Shown piece after piece: positions 1 through 5,483 of a stretch of 5,605 nucleotides of DNA. Origin of the DNA: Melioribacteraceae bacterium (GTDB lineage Bacteria; Bacteroidota; Ignavibacteria; Ignavibacteriales; Melioribacteraceae). The DNA lies in the NCBI GenBank assembly GCA_027858595.1, contig JAQICK010000254.1, positions 1-5,605 of the forward strand. Reading direction: 5' to 3'. The notes beneath the pieces were generated by a model. It made no database searches, was not told the DNA's origin, and saw nothing but the letters and a program-made list of their open reading frames with translations. The translations under genes and the position numbers were made by a program. Each line of letters starts with the position of its first letter. The stretch's first letter is position 1.

Positions 1-98
1 ATTCTTTTACACGCAGATTTTGATTAACTGACTTATTTACTAGTTAAAAATCTCATAACATCATTAAATAAATCTTAAGTTTAATTATAAGAAACTAT

Positions 99-1562
99 TT
101 ATCTATATATCAGACCATTCTGAATATAATTTTTTCCGCTTCTGATATCAAATAAAAATCCATTTACACAAACAAGTTTCACATTCCCATCCTTTTTTAA
201 AACAAAATTTGCTGCTTTTCCAAGTCCAATTTTATTATTTAGTTTTGCTCCACTCATAACAACATTTATCGGATATTTTACAAATTTCTCTGAATGCTCA
301 ATTGAGTCAACTTGCACAAATGAAAATCCTTCTTTCAATATTTTTGTTATATTGGTTTCATCTAAGTTGCTTGATAATTTAAAAGTTTCTGGAAATATCT
401 GTGCAGTGTCAATTATCATTCCCAAACAATCAATTTCATCAAAGCCAAAGTAAGTGGATAAGTCACCAATCTCTTCTATCTTGCCGCGAAAATAATAATT
501 CCTCTTATCGGAAGTTGAGGTTTCATTCTGATTTATTCCAATATCAACAATATAATTTTGATTATTCTTTTCAATTGTTACGTTGCGTAAAAGTAGATCA
601 AATAGTCTTTTCTGATTTTCTGGAATACTTTGATATGTATCAATTGCTTCATCTTTATAACTTTCGTTTGCAATGGATTCAAATCCAGAAATTAATGCCA
701 CGTAATTTAGTTTTCGTAAAAAACTTTTCTCGTAATTGTTTTTCCAACCGCCCGATTCTAAAAGAATTAAGCTACTTCCCCACTTCACAAAATTATCACC
801 AAATGCACGTGGTTCAAAGTCATCACTATATTTTGCTATGTGCCCTGGAATATATTCATTAAGATTGTTAGTTAATTGAGATATTAATTTCATTGCATTT
901 TCGCGAACTTCATTTATATCTTTTTCATAATTATAAGCAGGAGCTAAGAACGAAATTGTTGCCACCTTATAGCTATTTCCTACAGTATATCTAGTGCTTT
1001 GATCGTGTAAATTAAAAGAGAACTTAGGATTAGTCTCTTCTTGAATTTTTTTCAAAATTTTTGATTCAGGAAATTGCAACCGCAATGCGTCTCTATTAAT
1101 ATCAATGTCTAACTCGTTTCGTCTTCTAAATTTTTCAGTGCCGTCTGGGTTCAACATTGGAATAATATATAGTGTAATTTTATTAAACAAATCATTTTTG
1201 AAATTATCAAATTCATCCTTGGCATCCATAAATTTCAGAAAGTCTAGCAATGCCATTGTGGCTGTAGACTCATCACCATGCATTTGAGACCACGCCATTA
1301 CGTTGGTTTTGCCATTTCCAATTTTTATTAATTTAATTTCCCTTCCTTCCAAAGAATATCCGGCATTAGTAATTTCAATTAAATCTGAATTTTGAAATTT
1401 TTCCAACACACTCATCAATTCGGAATGAGAAAATCTCTTGTTTTCAATCTCTGAGATTTTATAATTGGAATAGGTTTCATATAATCTCTGCGATATATTA
1501 TCTTGTGCCACAACTACACCTTGAATTAAAAATGAAATAATAAAATATTTTAATAGTCTCAT
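99..1562 (-). CDS. Secreted M14-family zinc carboxypeptidase
   Basis: This 487-residue protein is a predicted exported metallopeptidase that removes C-terminal residues from peptides or acts on cell-wall peptides; the substrate is unknown. Residues 1-20 form a signal peptide: a basic start, a hydrophobic run, then VVVAQ. The M14 zinc site is complete, with the HGDES motif giving H95 and E98 and the third ligand H186 in FNLHDQ. N156-R157-D158 matches the substrate-carboxylate binding motif, and E269 in LLESGG is the expected general base. The catalytic domain covers about residues 40-320; I recognise no domain in residues 320-487. The frame is open 27 codons further upstream, but ATG at 1562 is preferred: AGGTG lies 7 bases before it, the signal peptide begins there, and the longer form would overlap the LOG gene. 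The start lies 10 bases after the LOG stop, so the two were probably co-transcribed. Family assignment is firm; specificity is not. Confidence 0.9.
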   Translation of the reverse strand: MRLLKYFIISFLIQGVVVAQDNISQRLYETYSNYKISEIENKRFSHSELMSVLEKFQNSDLIEITNAGYSLEGREIKLIKIGNGKTNVMAWSQMHGDESTATMALLDFLKFMDAKDEFDNFKNDLFNKITLYIIPMLNPDGTEKFRRRNELDIDINRDALRLQFPESKILKKIQEETNPKFSFNLHDQSTRYTVGNSYKVATISFLAPAYNYEKDINEVRENAMKLISQLTNNLNEYIPGHIAKYSDDFEPRAFGDNFVKWGSSLILLESGGWKNNYEKSFLRKLNYVALISGFESIANESYKDEAIDTYQSIPENQKRLFDLLLRNVTIEKNNQNYIVDIGINQNETSTSDKRNYYFRGKIEEIGDLSTYFGFDEIDCLGMIIDTAQIFPETFKLSSNLDETNITKILKEGFSFVQVDSIEHSEKFVKYPINVVMSGAKLNNKIGLGKAANFVLKKDGNVKLVCVNGFLFDIRSGKNYIQNGLIYR

Positions 1563-1835
1563 GTTACAACACCTAAAAATTAGGAATAATTTTTGTTCCT
1601 TTATGGAATTCATAAATAAAATTTGCTGCCTCTTTAGGGTCATCTGTCATCTTGAATAAATCCATATCAAAATCTTCAATATATTTGAATTTAATCATGT
1701 ACTCTTTTAACCACCCCATTAATGGCTCCCAATATTCAGTACCCATAACAACAATAGGAACTTTCATAGTCTTTCCTGTTTGAATCAAAGTTAGAACTTC
1801 AAAAAACTCATCAATTGTTCCGAAACCACCAGGCA

Positions 1836-1965
1836 TTATAACGGCTGGCAACTAAGCCGCTGCCGTAATTAAAAATTTATTTATTAAAAAATATATAATT
1901 CTAAAAGCAAAAACCATAAAAACACGCTAAGCGTAAAGGCTGTCGGCTTGAGTTGTGGGTTAGGT
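1836..1965 (-). repeat. attC-like imperfect palindrome at the cassette end
   Basis: In the cassette sense this runs from an R''-type box, ACCTAAC (1965-1959, fits RYYYAAC), through L''-type CAACTCAAGCCG (1955-1944) and a long AT-rich centre. It then reaches L'-type CGGCTTAGTTG (1859-1849) and the R' crossover G|TT at 1842/1841. The L arms pair over 11 base pairs with one extra base in L''. On the opposite (plus) strand that base is an unpaired G (1950), as in known attC hairpins, which recombine as the folded bottom strand. A second short pairing, GCC 1862-1864 with GGC 1938-1940, lies inside. In a circularised cassette R' would read GTTAGGC, whose GTTAGG pairs with CCTAAC of R''. At about 130 bases it is long, but within the size range of attC sites such as the Vibrio VCRs. 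ACGCTTAGCGT (1933-1923) forms a small extra hairpin in the loop region. Confidence 0.6.
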
Positions 1966-2269
1966 TGCTAACTAAACAACCGCAACAACCTTTGAGCAAC
2001 TGACTTTTAAGTAACTACAATTTTTAAGTTGCCACAAATTTAAAGCATTATTTGCAACGCATTAAAAACCACTCACAATTTTTAAGAAAGTAAAAAGCTA
2101 AAATTGCAACGACCTCAAAACGACCCAAGGCTTTCCCAAAATTGCCACAACTTAACAAATTGAAAACCTTAGAAAATGCGACAACTAAAAAGGAACAATG
2201 ATTTTAAAGAACACAAAGATTAACATAATTGTTAAACTCGCTTTTTGCTAAATTATTAAAGCAGCCTAA
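1842..2269 (-). mobile_element. Integron-cassette-like insertion, 428 bases, no ORF
   Basis: This block interrupts the LOG gene, and its exact removal restores the frame. Read in the gene sense, the left junction is GGGTTATG|TTAGGCTGC and the right junction is GCCAGCCG|TTATAATGCC. Each edge is therefore a G|TT, the point where integron integrases exchange strands, and the first seven bases across the left edge (GTTAGGC) fit the R' core GTTRRRY. An attC-like palindrome occupies the last 120 or so bases, the expected place in a cassette. No integrase or transposase is encoded. The longest open stretch I find on the minus strand is about 51 codons, ending near 2047, and it lacks a usable start. 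Similar words recur inside the block: a 12-base ACAATTTTTAAG at 2017-2028 and 2075-2086, and several GCAAC or GCCAC motifs. The alternative is a MITE-like element with GTTA target duplication and short GGCTG ends. The insertion is certain; the integron assignment is inference. Confidence 0.7.
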
Positions 2270-2690
2270 CATAACCCTGAGCGTATTTAAAAAACATAAC
2301 TTTGCGAACAAAGAAATATCTGAAGTTTAACAATTTATCGTTGTCAATATATGGATTTGAACCTTGCTCCCGTGGAAGTTCAATATTAACACCAGTTGAG
2401 CTACCACCAACTTCTTTTGCACCTTTGTTAGCAGCTTCCATAATTCCGGGTCCGCCACCAGTGATAATTCCAAAACCTTTCTTTGACAATTCTTTACTAA
2501 CTTGTACTGTTTTCTTGTAAAATTTATTACTTGGTTTTGTTCGTGCCGATCCAAAGACTGCTATACTAGGTTTTATGTTTCCCATTTTTTCAAAGCCTTC
2601 AACAAATTCTGCCATTATTCTAAAAACTCGCCAAAGATCTTCTTGATTTGCTGCTAAATCTTTTTCAAAATCATTTTCTTTTATGTCCAT

Positions 2691-2745
2691 TACCTCTCCT
2701 ATTAATTCGAAAGCAATAATAGTGTTTTATTTTAAGAAAAGTCAA
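2691..2745 (-). promoter_or_regulatory. Promoter and ribosome binding site of the LOG gene
   Basis: On the minus strand TTGACT (2745-2740) is followed after 18 bases by TATTAT (2721-2716), each one mismatch from the sigma-70 hexamers. The same stretch also reads TATTATTG, one mismatch from the Bacteroidetes -7 element TAnnTTTG, with TTG upstream, so it fits either promoter type. A start near 2709 would leave a leader of about 20 bases containing AGGAGAGG (2700-2693) just before ATG 2690. Predicted from sequence only. Confidence 0.5.
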
Positions 2746-2791
2746 ATGTGAAAAAAGAAAAATACAAAAATTTGTGAATTGTAAGTATTTA

Positions 2792-2809
2792 ATTAGTGGA
2801 TTCACTAAT
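2792..2809. repeat. Small perfect inverted repeat in the TPR-LOG spacer
   Basis: ATTAGTG and CACTAAT form a 7-base-pair dyad around a 4-base centre (GATT). It sits about 63 bases beyond the TPR stop codon and about 47 bases upstream of the predicted LOG -35. There is no T-run after it on either strand, so a regulator binding site for the LOG promoter or a weak transcript 3' structure is more likely than a classical terminator. The rest of the 181-base spacer is AT-rich with no other signal I can name. Confidence 0.35.
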
Positions 2810-2871
2810 AAGAAATTAGCTATTTCAAAAATGTTAATTAGGACTTAGATTAAATATTTGTGAAAGTGGAG

Positions 2872-3357
2872 TTAATTTAATTTTGAGGATAAAAATAGAA
2901 GTTTTTTCTTCCCTAGTTTGAAGCCAGGTTTATGTGAAAGAGACTTATCGTACATCTCAATTCCCTTTTGCCACAACCCTTTCTGTTCATACGCTCTTCC
3001 AAGATTGTAATATGTATAGAATTTTCCATCAAATTCATCAAGGGCAATTGCTTCTTCAAGCCAAATAATTGCTTCAGAAGTTTTGTCTAACTGTAGCAAG
3101 TAATAGCCAATATCACTATAAGCCATTCCATAATTTATGTCTAACGTTAATGCTTTGTGGCATTGTTTAATTGCCTCAACAAAATTTTCTTCTTTGCTAA
3201 ATGTCCAACCTAAATTTACAAATGCCTCTGCTGTTGGATGTATTTCAATTGAAGTCAAATAATTATTACGAGCTTCCATTATATCACCTTGCATTTGAGA
3301 ATCGAATGCTCTTTGAAAATATTTGTTCGCTATTTTAATACTTTGATGTTCTAACAT
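2872..3357 (-). CDS. Small tetratricopeptide-repeat protein
   Basis: This 161-residue protein consists almost entirely of TPR helix pairs, which act as protein-protein docking surfaces. Four units can be seen at about residues 10-41, 44-75, 77-110 and 114-145. Each has the small/large residue spacing of the family, for example NLGW..EAI..KAL, DIGY..EAI..EAI and NLGRAY..KGI..KSL. It has no signal peptide or membrane segment, so it is probably cytoplasmic; a basic tail (GKKKLL) closes it. ATG 3357 comes 8 bases after the stop of the upstream membrane protein gene, so the pair is likely one transcription unit. It has no strong Shine-Dalgarno site, which suggests coupling to that gene. The partner protein is unknown; the adjacent membrane protein is the natural candidate. 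Confidence 0.85.
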   Translation of the reverse strand: MLEHQSIKIANKYFQRAFDSQMQGDIMEARNNYLTSIEIHPTAEAFVNLGWTFSKEENFVEAIKQCHKALTLDINYGMAYSDIGYYLLQLDKTSEAIIWLEEAIALDEFDGKFYTYYNLGRAYEQKGLWQKGIEMYDKSLSHKPGFKLGKKKLLFLSSKLN

Positions 3358-3365
3358 GATTGTAA

Positions 3366-3872
3366 TTAATACCCTTTGGAATATTCAACAGACATTTTGG
3401 AAAATTTTGAATATATATCGTTTGAAGCCCGACTCTCTCTCGCAAAAGAATTAACAACCGAGTACCTTGAAACAGAATTCTCATAACCACTTCTAATACT
3501 TTCACGATGTGCGTTTTCTGCTTTACTTACTACTCTAACATTATTATTGGCTATTAATTTTTGCTCAATTTGGGATTTAGATAAAGCTGCTCTATAAGCA
3601 ATTTGTGCTTTCTCCTTGTTACTTAATCGCCTTTCACTTTGTGAAGAAACAACTTCCCTTCTTACATTTTCAGGTATTACCTCTGTTTGTGCAATAACAT
3701 GTACTGCTTCTGTTGGGTTAAAGGCATTGCTTTGCATCCTATCATTTCTACTCCTAACTTGACTATTACTAGTACCAGACATTTTTGAATAGAGATAGGA
3801 AGTTATTAACACTAAACCTAACAATGAAAAAACAACTAACAATGAGCTATAAATAATTGATACTAGTTCCAT
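3366..3872 (-). CDS. Hypothetical single-pass membrane protein with a disordered tail
   Basis: I do not recognise this family. The 168-residue protein has one hydrophobic segment at about residues 3-27 (VSIIYSSLLVVFSLLGLVLI) and then a hydrophilic, Ser/Arg/Asn-rich remainder with few hydrophobic clusters, probably largely disordered. A possible helical stretch is the one reading RRLSNKEKAQIAYRAALSK. The topology is probably a short N-terminus, one membrane helix, and a long basic tail in the cytoplasm by the positive-inside rule. I chose ATG 3872; GTG 3881, three codons upstream in the same frame, is the alternative, and neither has a clear ribosome site. It precedes the TPR gene by 8 bases and is divergent from the TerB-like gene, with 272 bases between them. 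Lack of homology and low complexity make its role unknown, but the open frame, membrane helix and operon-like spacing support a real gene. Confidence 0.7.
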   Translation of the reverse strand: MELVSIIYSSLLVVFSLLGLVLITSYLYSKMSGTSNSQVRSRNDRMQSNAFNPTEAVHVIAQTEVIPENVRREVVSSQSERRLSNKEKAQIAYRAALSKSQIEQKLIANNNVRVVSKAENAHRESIRSGYENSVSRYSVVNSFARESRASNDIYSKFSKMSVEYSKGY

Positions 3873-4052
3873 TTTATCCACGAATTTTATTTTTTGAAAT
3901 TTTATTTACATGATTTAAGCAATAACTATACCATTAAATATTTTGAGATTATATGCGATAATGAAGTAATTCAAAATAATTATATGCATCATTTTGAGAA
4001 TTAGTCTCAATTAGATGTTGGAACAAATTCGTTTTGAGGATGTAATCTAGTG

Positions 4053-4066
4053 GTGATTCAAATCAC
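4053..4066. promoter_or_regulatory. Crp/Fnr-like operator in the divergent spacer
   Basis: GTGATTCAAATCAC contains GTGA-N6-TCAC, the core of the Crp consensus TGTGA-N6-TCACA. It can also be read as TGAT-N4-ATCA, the core of the Fnr consensus TTGAT-N4-ATCAA. It lies 79 bases before the TerB-like start and 181 bases before the divergent membrane-protein start, a reasonable activator position for the former. No regulator gene is in the window. A second dyad, TTGAGA-ATTAG-TCTCAA, lies at 3994-4010. Otherwise the 3873-4144 spacer is AT-rich, and I could not fix convincing -35/-10 pairs. Confidence 0.4.
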
Positions 4067-4144
4067 TTGTTTTCTAATTAAGAGTAAATGTTCTATTAAT
4101 TAGAAATATTTTTCTTATTATTGTACAAATAGAATTGGCTCAAT

Positions 4145-4597
4145 ATGAAACTTACAATGCTTGACAGAAGCACTTACTTCAAAGGTTTGCTTTTACTAAT
4201 TAAAAAAGACAAAATCATCACTAAGGGTGAAGATAAATTGATGGTTAAAATTGGAGAATCTCTTGGATTTGAAAAAATATTTATTGAAAATTCCATAAGA
4301 GATTTAATGGAAAATGAATTTTTAACAGACGACATTCCAGTTTTTTCACATAAATCCCTTGCTGAAAGTTTTATTCTGGATGGATTAAAAGTAGCATTTT
4401 CAGATGACGAATTCTCCGCTGAAGAGTTGGAGCACTTAACAAAAATAGCTACTCAAAATGGAATTGACCGAGAATGGCTTATGTTACTAATTGCTAAATA
4501 TCTGAAGCACTCCGACACACTTAACACAAATGAGTTTTTATTTGTAAATAAATATTTAAAAGATGAACAAGTCGAAACAGTGGATATCAAAGCTTAA
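4145..4597 (+). CDS. TerB-like all-helical hypothetical protein
   Basis: This 150-residue protein is predicted soluble, acidic and almost wholly alpha-helical. It shows the duplicated layout of TerB (tellurite-resistance B)-like proteins. One half (about residues 10-55) reads FKGLLLLIKKDKIITKGED then a helix ending ENSIRDLMEN. The second half (about 70-118) reads LKVAFSDDEFSAEELEHL then REWLMLLIAKYL. Each half has an acidic turn (KGED, SDDEFSAEE) between helices, which in TerB relatives lies near the metal-binding site. This is fold-level resemblance, not a confirmed family match. ATG 4145 is used; ATG 4157 is in frame and equally possible, and neither has a clear Shine-Dalgarno site. The 3' end overlaps the cupin gene by 35 bases, so the two are very probably co-transcribed and translationally coupled. 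A role in envelope or metal stress sensing would be a guess. Confidence 0.75.
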   Translation: MKLTMLDRSTYFKGLLLLIKKDKIITKGEDKLMVKIGESLGFEKIFIENSIRDLMENEFLTDDIPVFSHKSLAESFILDGLKVAFSDDEFSAEELEHLTKIATQNGIDREWLMLLIAKYLKHSDTLNTNEFLFVNKYLKDEQVETVDIKA

Positions 4598-5066
4598 TCT
4601 CAAACCTCATCCAGAAGGTGGATATTACAGCGAAGTTTATCGTTCAGATGAAATTATTTCTAGTGCCTCTCTAAACAAGAGGTATTCTGGTTCACGTTCA
4701 ATTTCAACATCAATCTATTTTTTGTTAAATGGAAATCAATTTTCAGCCTTCCACAAAATTAAATCGGATGAACTTTGGCACTTCTATGATGGCTCGGCTA
4801 TTAATATTTATATAGTTTCTGAAAATGGTGTGCTTGAAATTGTGAAATTAGGTATAGGCATTGAAGAGAACGAAACTCCGCAAGTTGTTATTCCTAAAAA
4901 TGTTTGGTTTGCTGCACAGCCTATTGATAGCTCTGGATATACATTGGTTGGATGTACAGTTGCACCAGGATTTGATTTTATCGATTTTGAATTAGGAAAG
5001 AGACAAACATTAATTCAAAAATATCCTCAGCATGAAAAGATAATTTCCAAATTTACAAGCATCTAG
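4563..5066 (+). CDS. DUF985 / Cupin_5 family protein
   Basis: This 167-residue single-domain cupin matches the DUF985 (Cupin_5) family in length and wording. Visible are LKPHPEGGYYSEVYRS at about 13-28, the STSIYFLL strand at 48-55, FHKIKSDELWHFYDG at 63-77, the VIPKNVWFAAQ strand at 109-119, and VGCTVAPGFDFIDFELG near the C-terminus. H64, E70 and H73 are the likely metal or ligand contacts of the cupin barrel. Family members are small cytosolic beta-barrels, some described as sugar-epimerase-like, but no reaction is established for this branch. ATG 4563 lies inside the TerB-like gene in another frame, giving a 35-base overlap and implying translational coupling. The gene ends 2 bases short of the stop codon of the convergent small gene, leaving no room for a separate terminator between them. 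Family assignment is confident; function is not known. Confidence 0.88.
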   Translation: MNKSKQWISKLNLKPHPEGGYYSEVYRSDEIISSASLNKRYSGSRSISTSIYFLLNGNQFSAFHKIKSDELWHFYDGSAINIYIVSENGVLEIVKLGIGIEENETPQVVIPKNVWFAAQPIDSSGYTLVGCTVAPGFDFIDFELGKRQTLIQKYPQHEKIISKFTSI

Positions 5067-5068
5067 AT

Positions 5069-5341
5069 TTACATATCTTCCGCAAACATCTTGTATTGTT
5101 CCCACTGAGCCATTGCACTATCAATAGGAAAAAGAGTGCGAATCATAAATGCTTCATCCCGCTTTCCAAATTCGGCAGGTTCCCACTCCATGTTTGAGTT
5201 AAATACTGTGTTATCCTCAAAATTAATTATCGCCCAATGGCCTTCTCCATTCACTCTTTTTTTCATTACGAGTTGAATTTTATCCTTTAGCTGAAATCGA
5301 GTTGCTGAATCGAACCATTTTGCTTTCTCTTCATTAGTAAT
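5069..5341 (-). CDS. Small hypothetical protein, probable ATT start
   Basis: I do not recognise this 90-residue protein. It appears soluble and rich in charged and aromatic residues. It opens TNEEKAKWFDSATRFQLKDKIQ, probably a helix, followed by strand-like GHWAIINFEDNTVF and a helical end (SAMAQWEQYKMFAEDM). The first in-frame ATG is at 5266, giving only 65 residues. The frame stays open 25 codons further up to TAG 5347-5345, and within that extension a perfect AGGAGG (5355-5350) lies exactly 8 bases before ATT 5341. ATT is a rare but real bacterial start, as in E. coli infC, and the upstream residues look protein-like, so I take 5341 as the start. The alternatives are the shorter ATG form, an ATG-to-ATT start mutation, or a sequencing error. 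An ATG at 5334 in another frame gives only 15 codons. The gene converges on the cupin and is divergent from the GSCFA gene. Confidence 0.65.
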   Translation of the reverse strand: MTNEEKAKWFDSATRFQLKDKIQLVMKKRVNGEGHWAIINFEDNTVFNSNMEWEPAEFGKRDEAFMIRTLFPIDSAMAQWEQYKMFAEDM

Positions 5342-5349
5342 TTTCTAAT

Positions 5350-5372
5350 CCTCCTAGTTGCAATTTTTGCAA
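5350..5372 (-). promoter_or_regulatory. AGGAGG ribosome site with an abutting TTGCAA palindrome
   Basis: The consensus Shine-Dalgarno AGGAGG (5355-5350) is the strongest in the window and sets the ATT start of the small gene. Two bases upstream lies the 15-base palindrome TTGCAAAAATTGCAA (5372-5358, minus sense), two copies of self-complementary TTGCAA around AAA. In RNA it could form a 6-base-pair hairpin next to the ribosome site; in DNA it could be an operator between the two divergent genes. Confidence 0.5.
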
Positions 5373-5434
5373 ACTGAAAGTGAATCTATTTTTATATTAT
5401 TCTTTAAACCATTATCGAATATTTTTTCATTATT

Positions 5435-5462
5435 TTTACATGAAAATAAATAATAATATAAA
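5435..5462 (+). promoter_or_regulatory. Possible promoter of the GSCFA gene
   Basis: TTTACA (5435-5440) and TATAAA (5457-5462) are 16 bases apart, each close to the sigma-70 hexamers, about 20 bases before ATG 5484. In such AT-rich sequence chance matches are common, so this is a weak prediction. Confidence 0.3.
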
Positions 5463-5483
5463 ATACAGAACAAATAATTATCA

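Larger units (their letters stand above)
1573..2690 (-). pseudogene. LOG-family (TIGR00730-type) phosphoribohydrolase gene split by a 428-base insert
   Basis: LOG proteins hydrolyse nucleoside 5'-monophosphates, including cytokinin riboside monophosphates, to base plus ribose phosphate; many bacterial members have no proven substrate. The N-terminal piece (2690 to 2270) encodes residues 1-140, with the Rossmann-like VFGSAR at 45-50, GGGPGIMEAAN at 78-88 and the FFVRK stretch at 126-130. The C-terminal piece (1842 to 1573) encodes 89 residues and opens VIMPGGFGTIDE, the PGGxGTxxE signature. Between them lies the insert. Deleting bases 1842-2269 joins G2270 to TT1841-1840 as one valine codon and gives an uninterrupted 229-residue protein of normal family length. 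As it stands, the N-terminal piece reads three insert-encoded residues (RLL) and stops at TAA 2258-2256. The C-terminal frame is closed by TAG at 1854-1852, so any expression would need a restart at TTG 1851 or ATG 1836. Activity should be lost, because substrate-binding and catalytic motifs are on separate fragments. ATG 2690 follows AGGAGAGGTA, a strong ribosome site. Confidence 0.9.

Noticed and set aside
1..98. Possible terminator or gene end left of the M14 stop
   Set aside because: The stretch is AT-rich with only a short CTTAAG-centred symmetry, and I see no stable hairpin, RNA gene or coding frame.
401..862. Plus-strand open frame antisense to the M14 gene
   Set aside because: It lies wholly inside the well-supported peptidase gene and its translation is low-complexity and unlike any protein family; similar plus-strand frames at 1105-1287 and 2302-2520 were dismissed for the same reason.
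1563..1643. 27-codon N-terminal extension of the M14 gene
   Set aside because: It would overlap the LOG 3' end and place the signal peptide internally, while ATG 1562 has its own AGGTG ribosome site.
1839..2270. Reading the insert as a MITE or IS remnant with a GTTA target duplication and GGCTG inverted ends
   Set aside because: It fits the same bases, but the inverted ends are only five bases long, no transposase remnant is seen, and it does not explain the R''-like box complementary to the far edge or the bulged L arms. It is kept as the main alternative.
2792..2809. Rho-independent terminator after the TPR gene
   Set aside because: The 7-base-pair stem is AT-rich and no T-run follows on either strand.
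3941..4038. Three TTTTGAG words (3941, 3992, 4032) as a regulatory repeat array
   Set aside because: The spacing is irregular (51 and 40 bases) and the word is short in AT-rich sequence, so chance is an adequate explanation.
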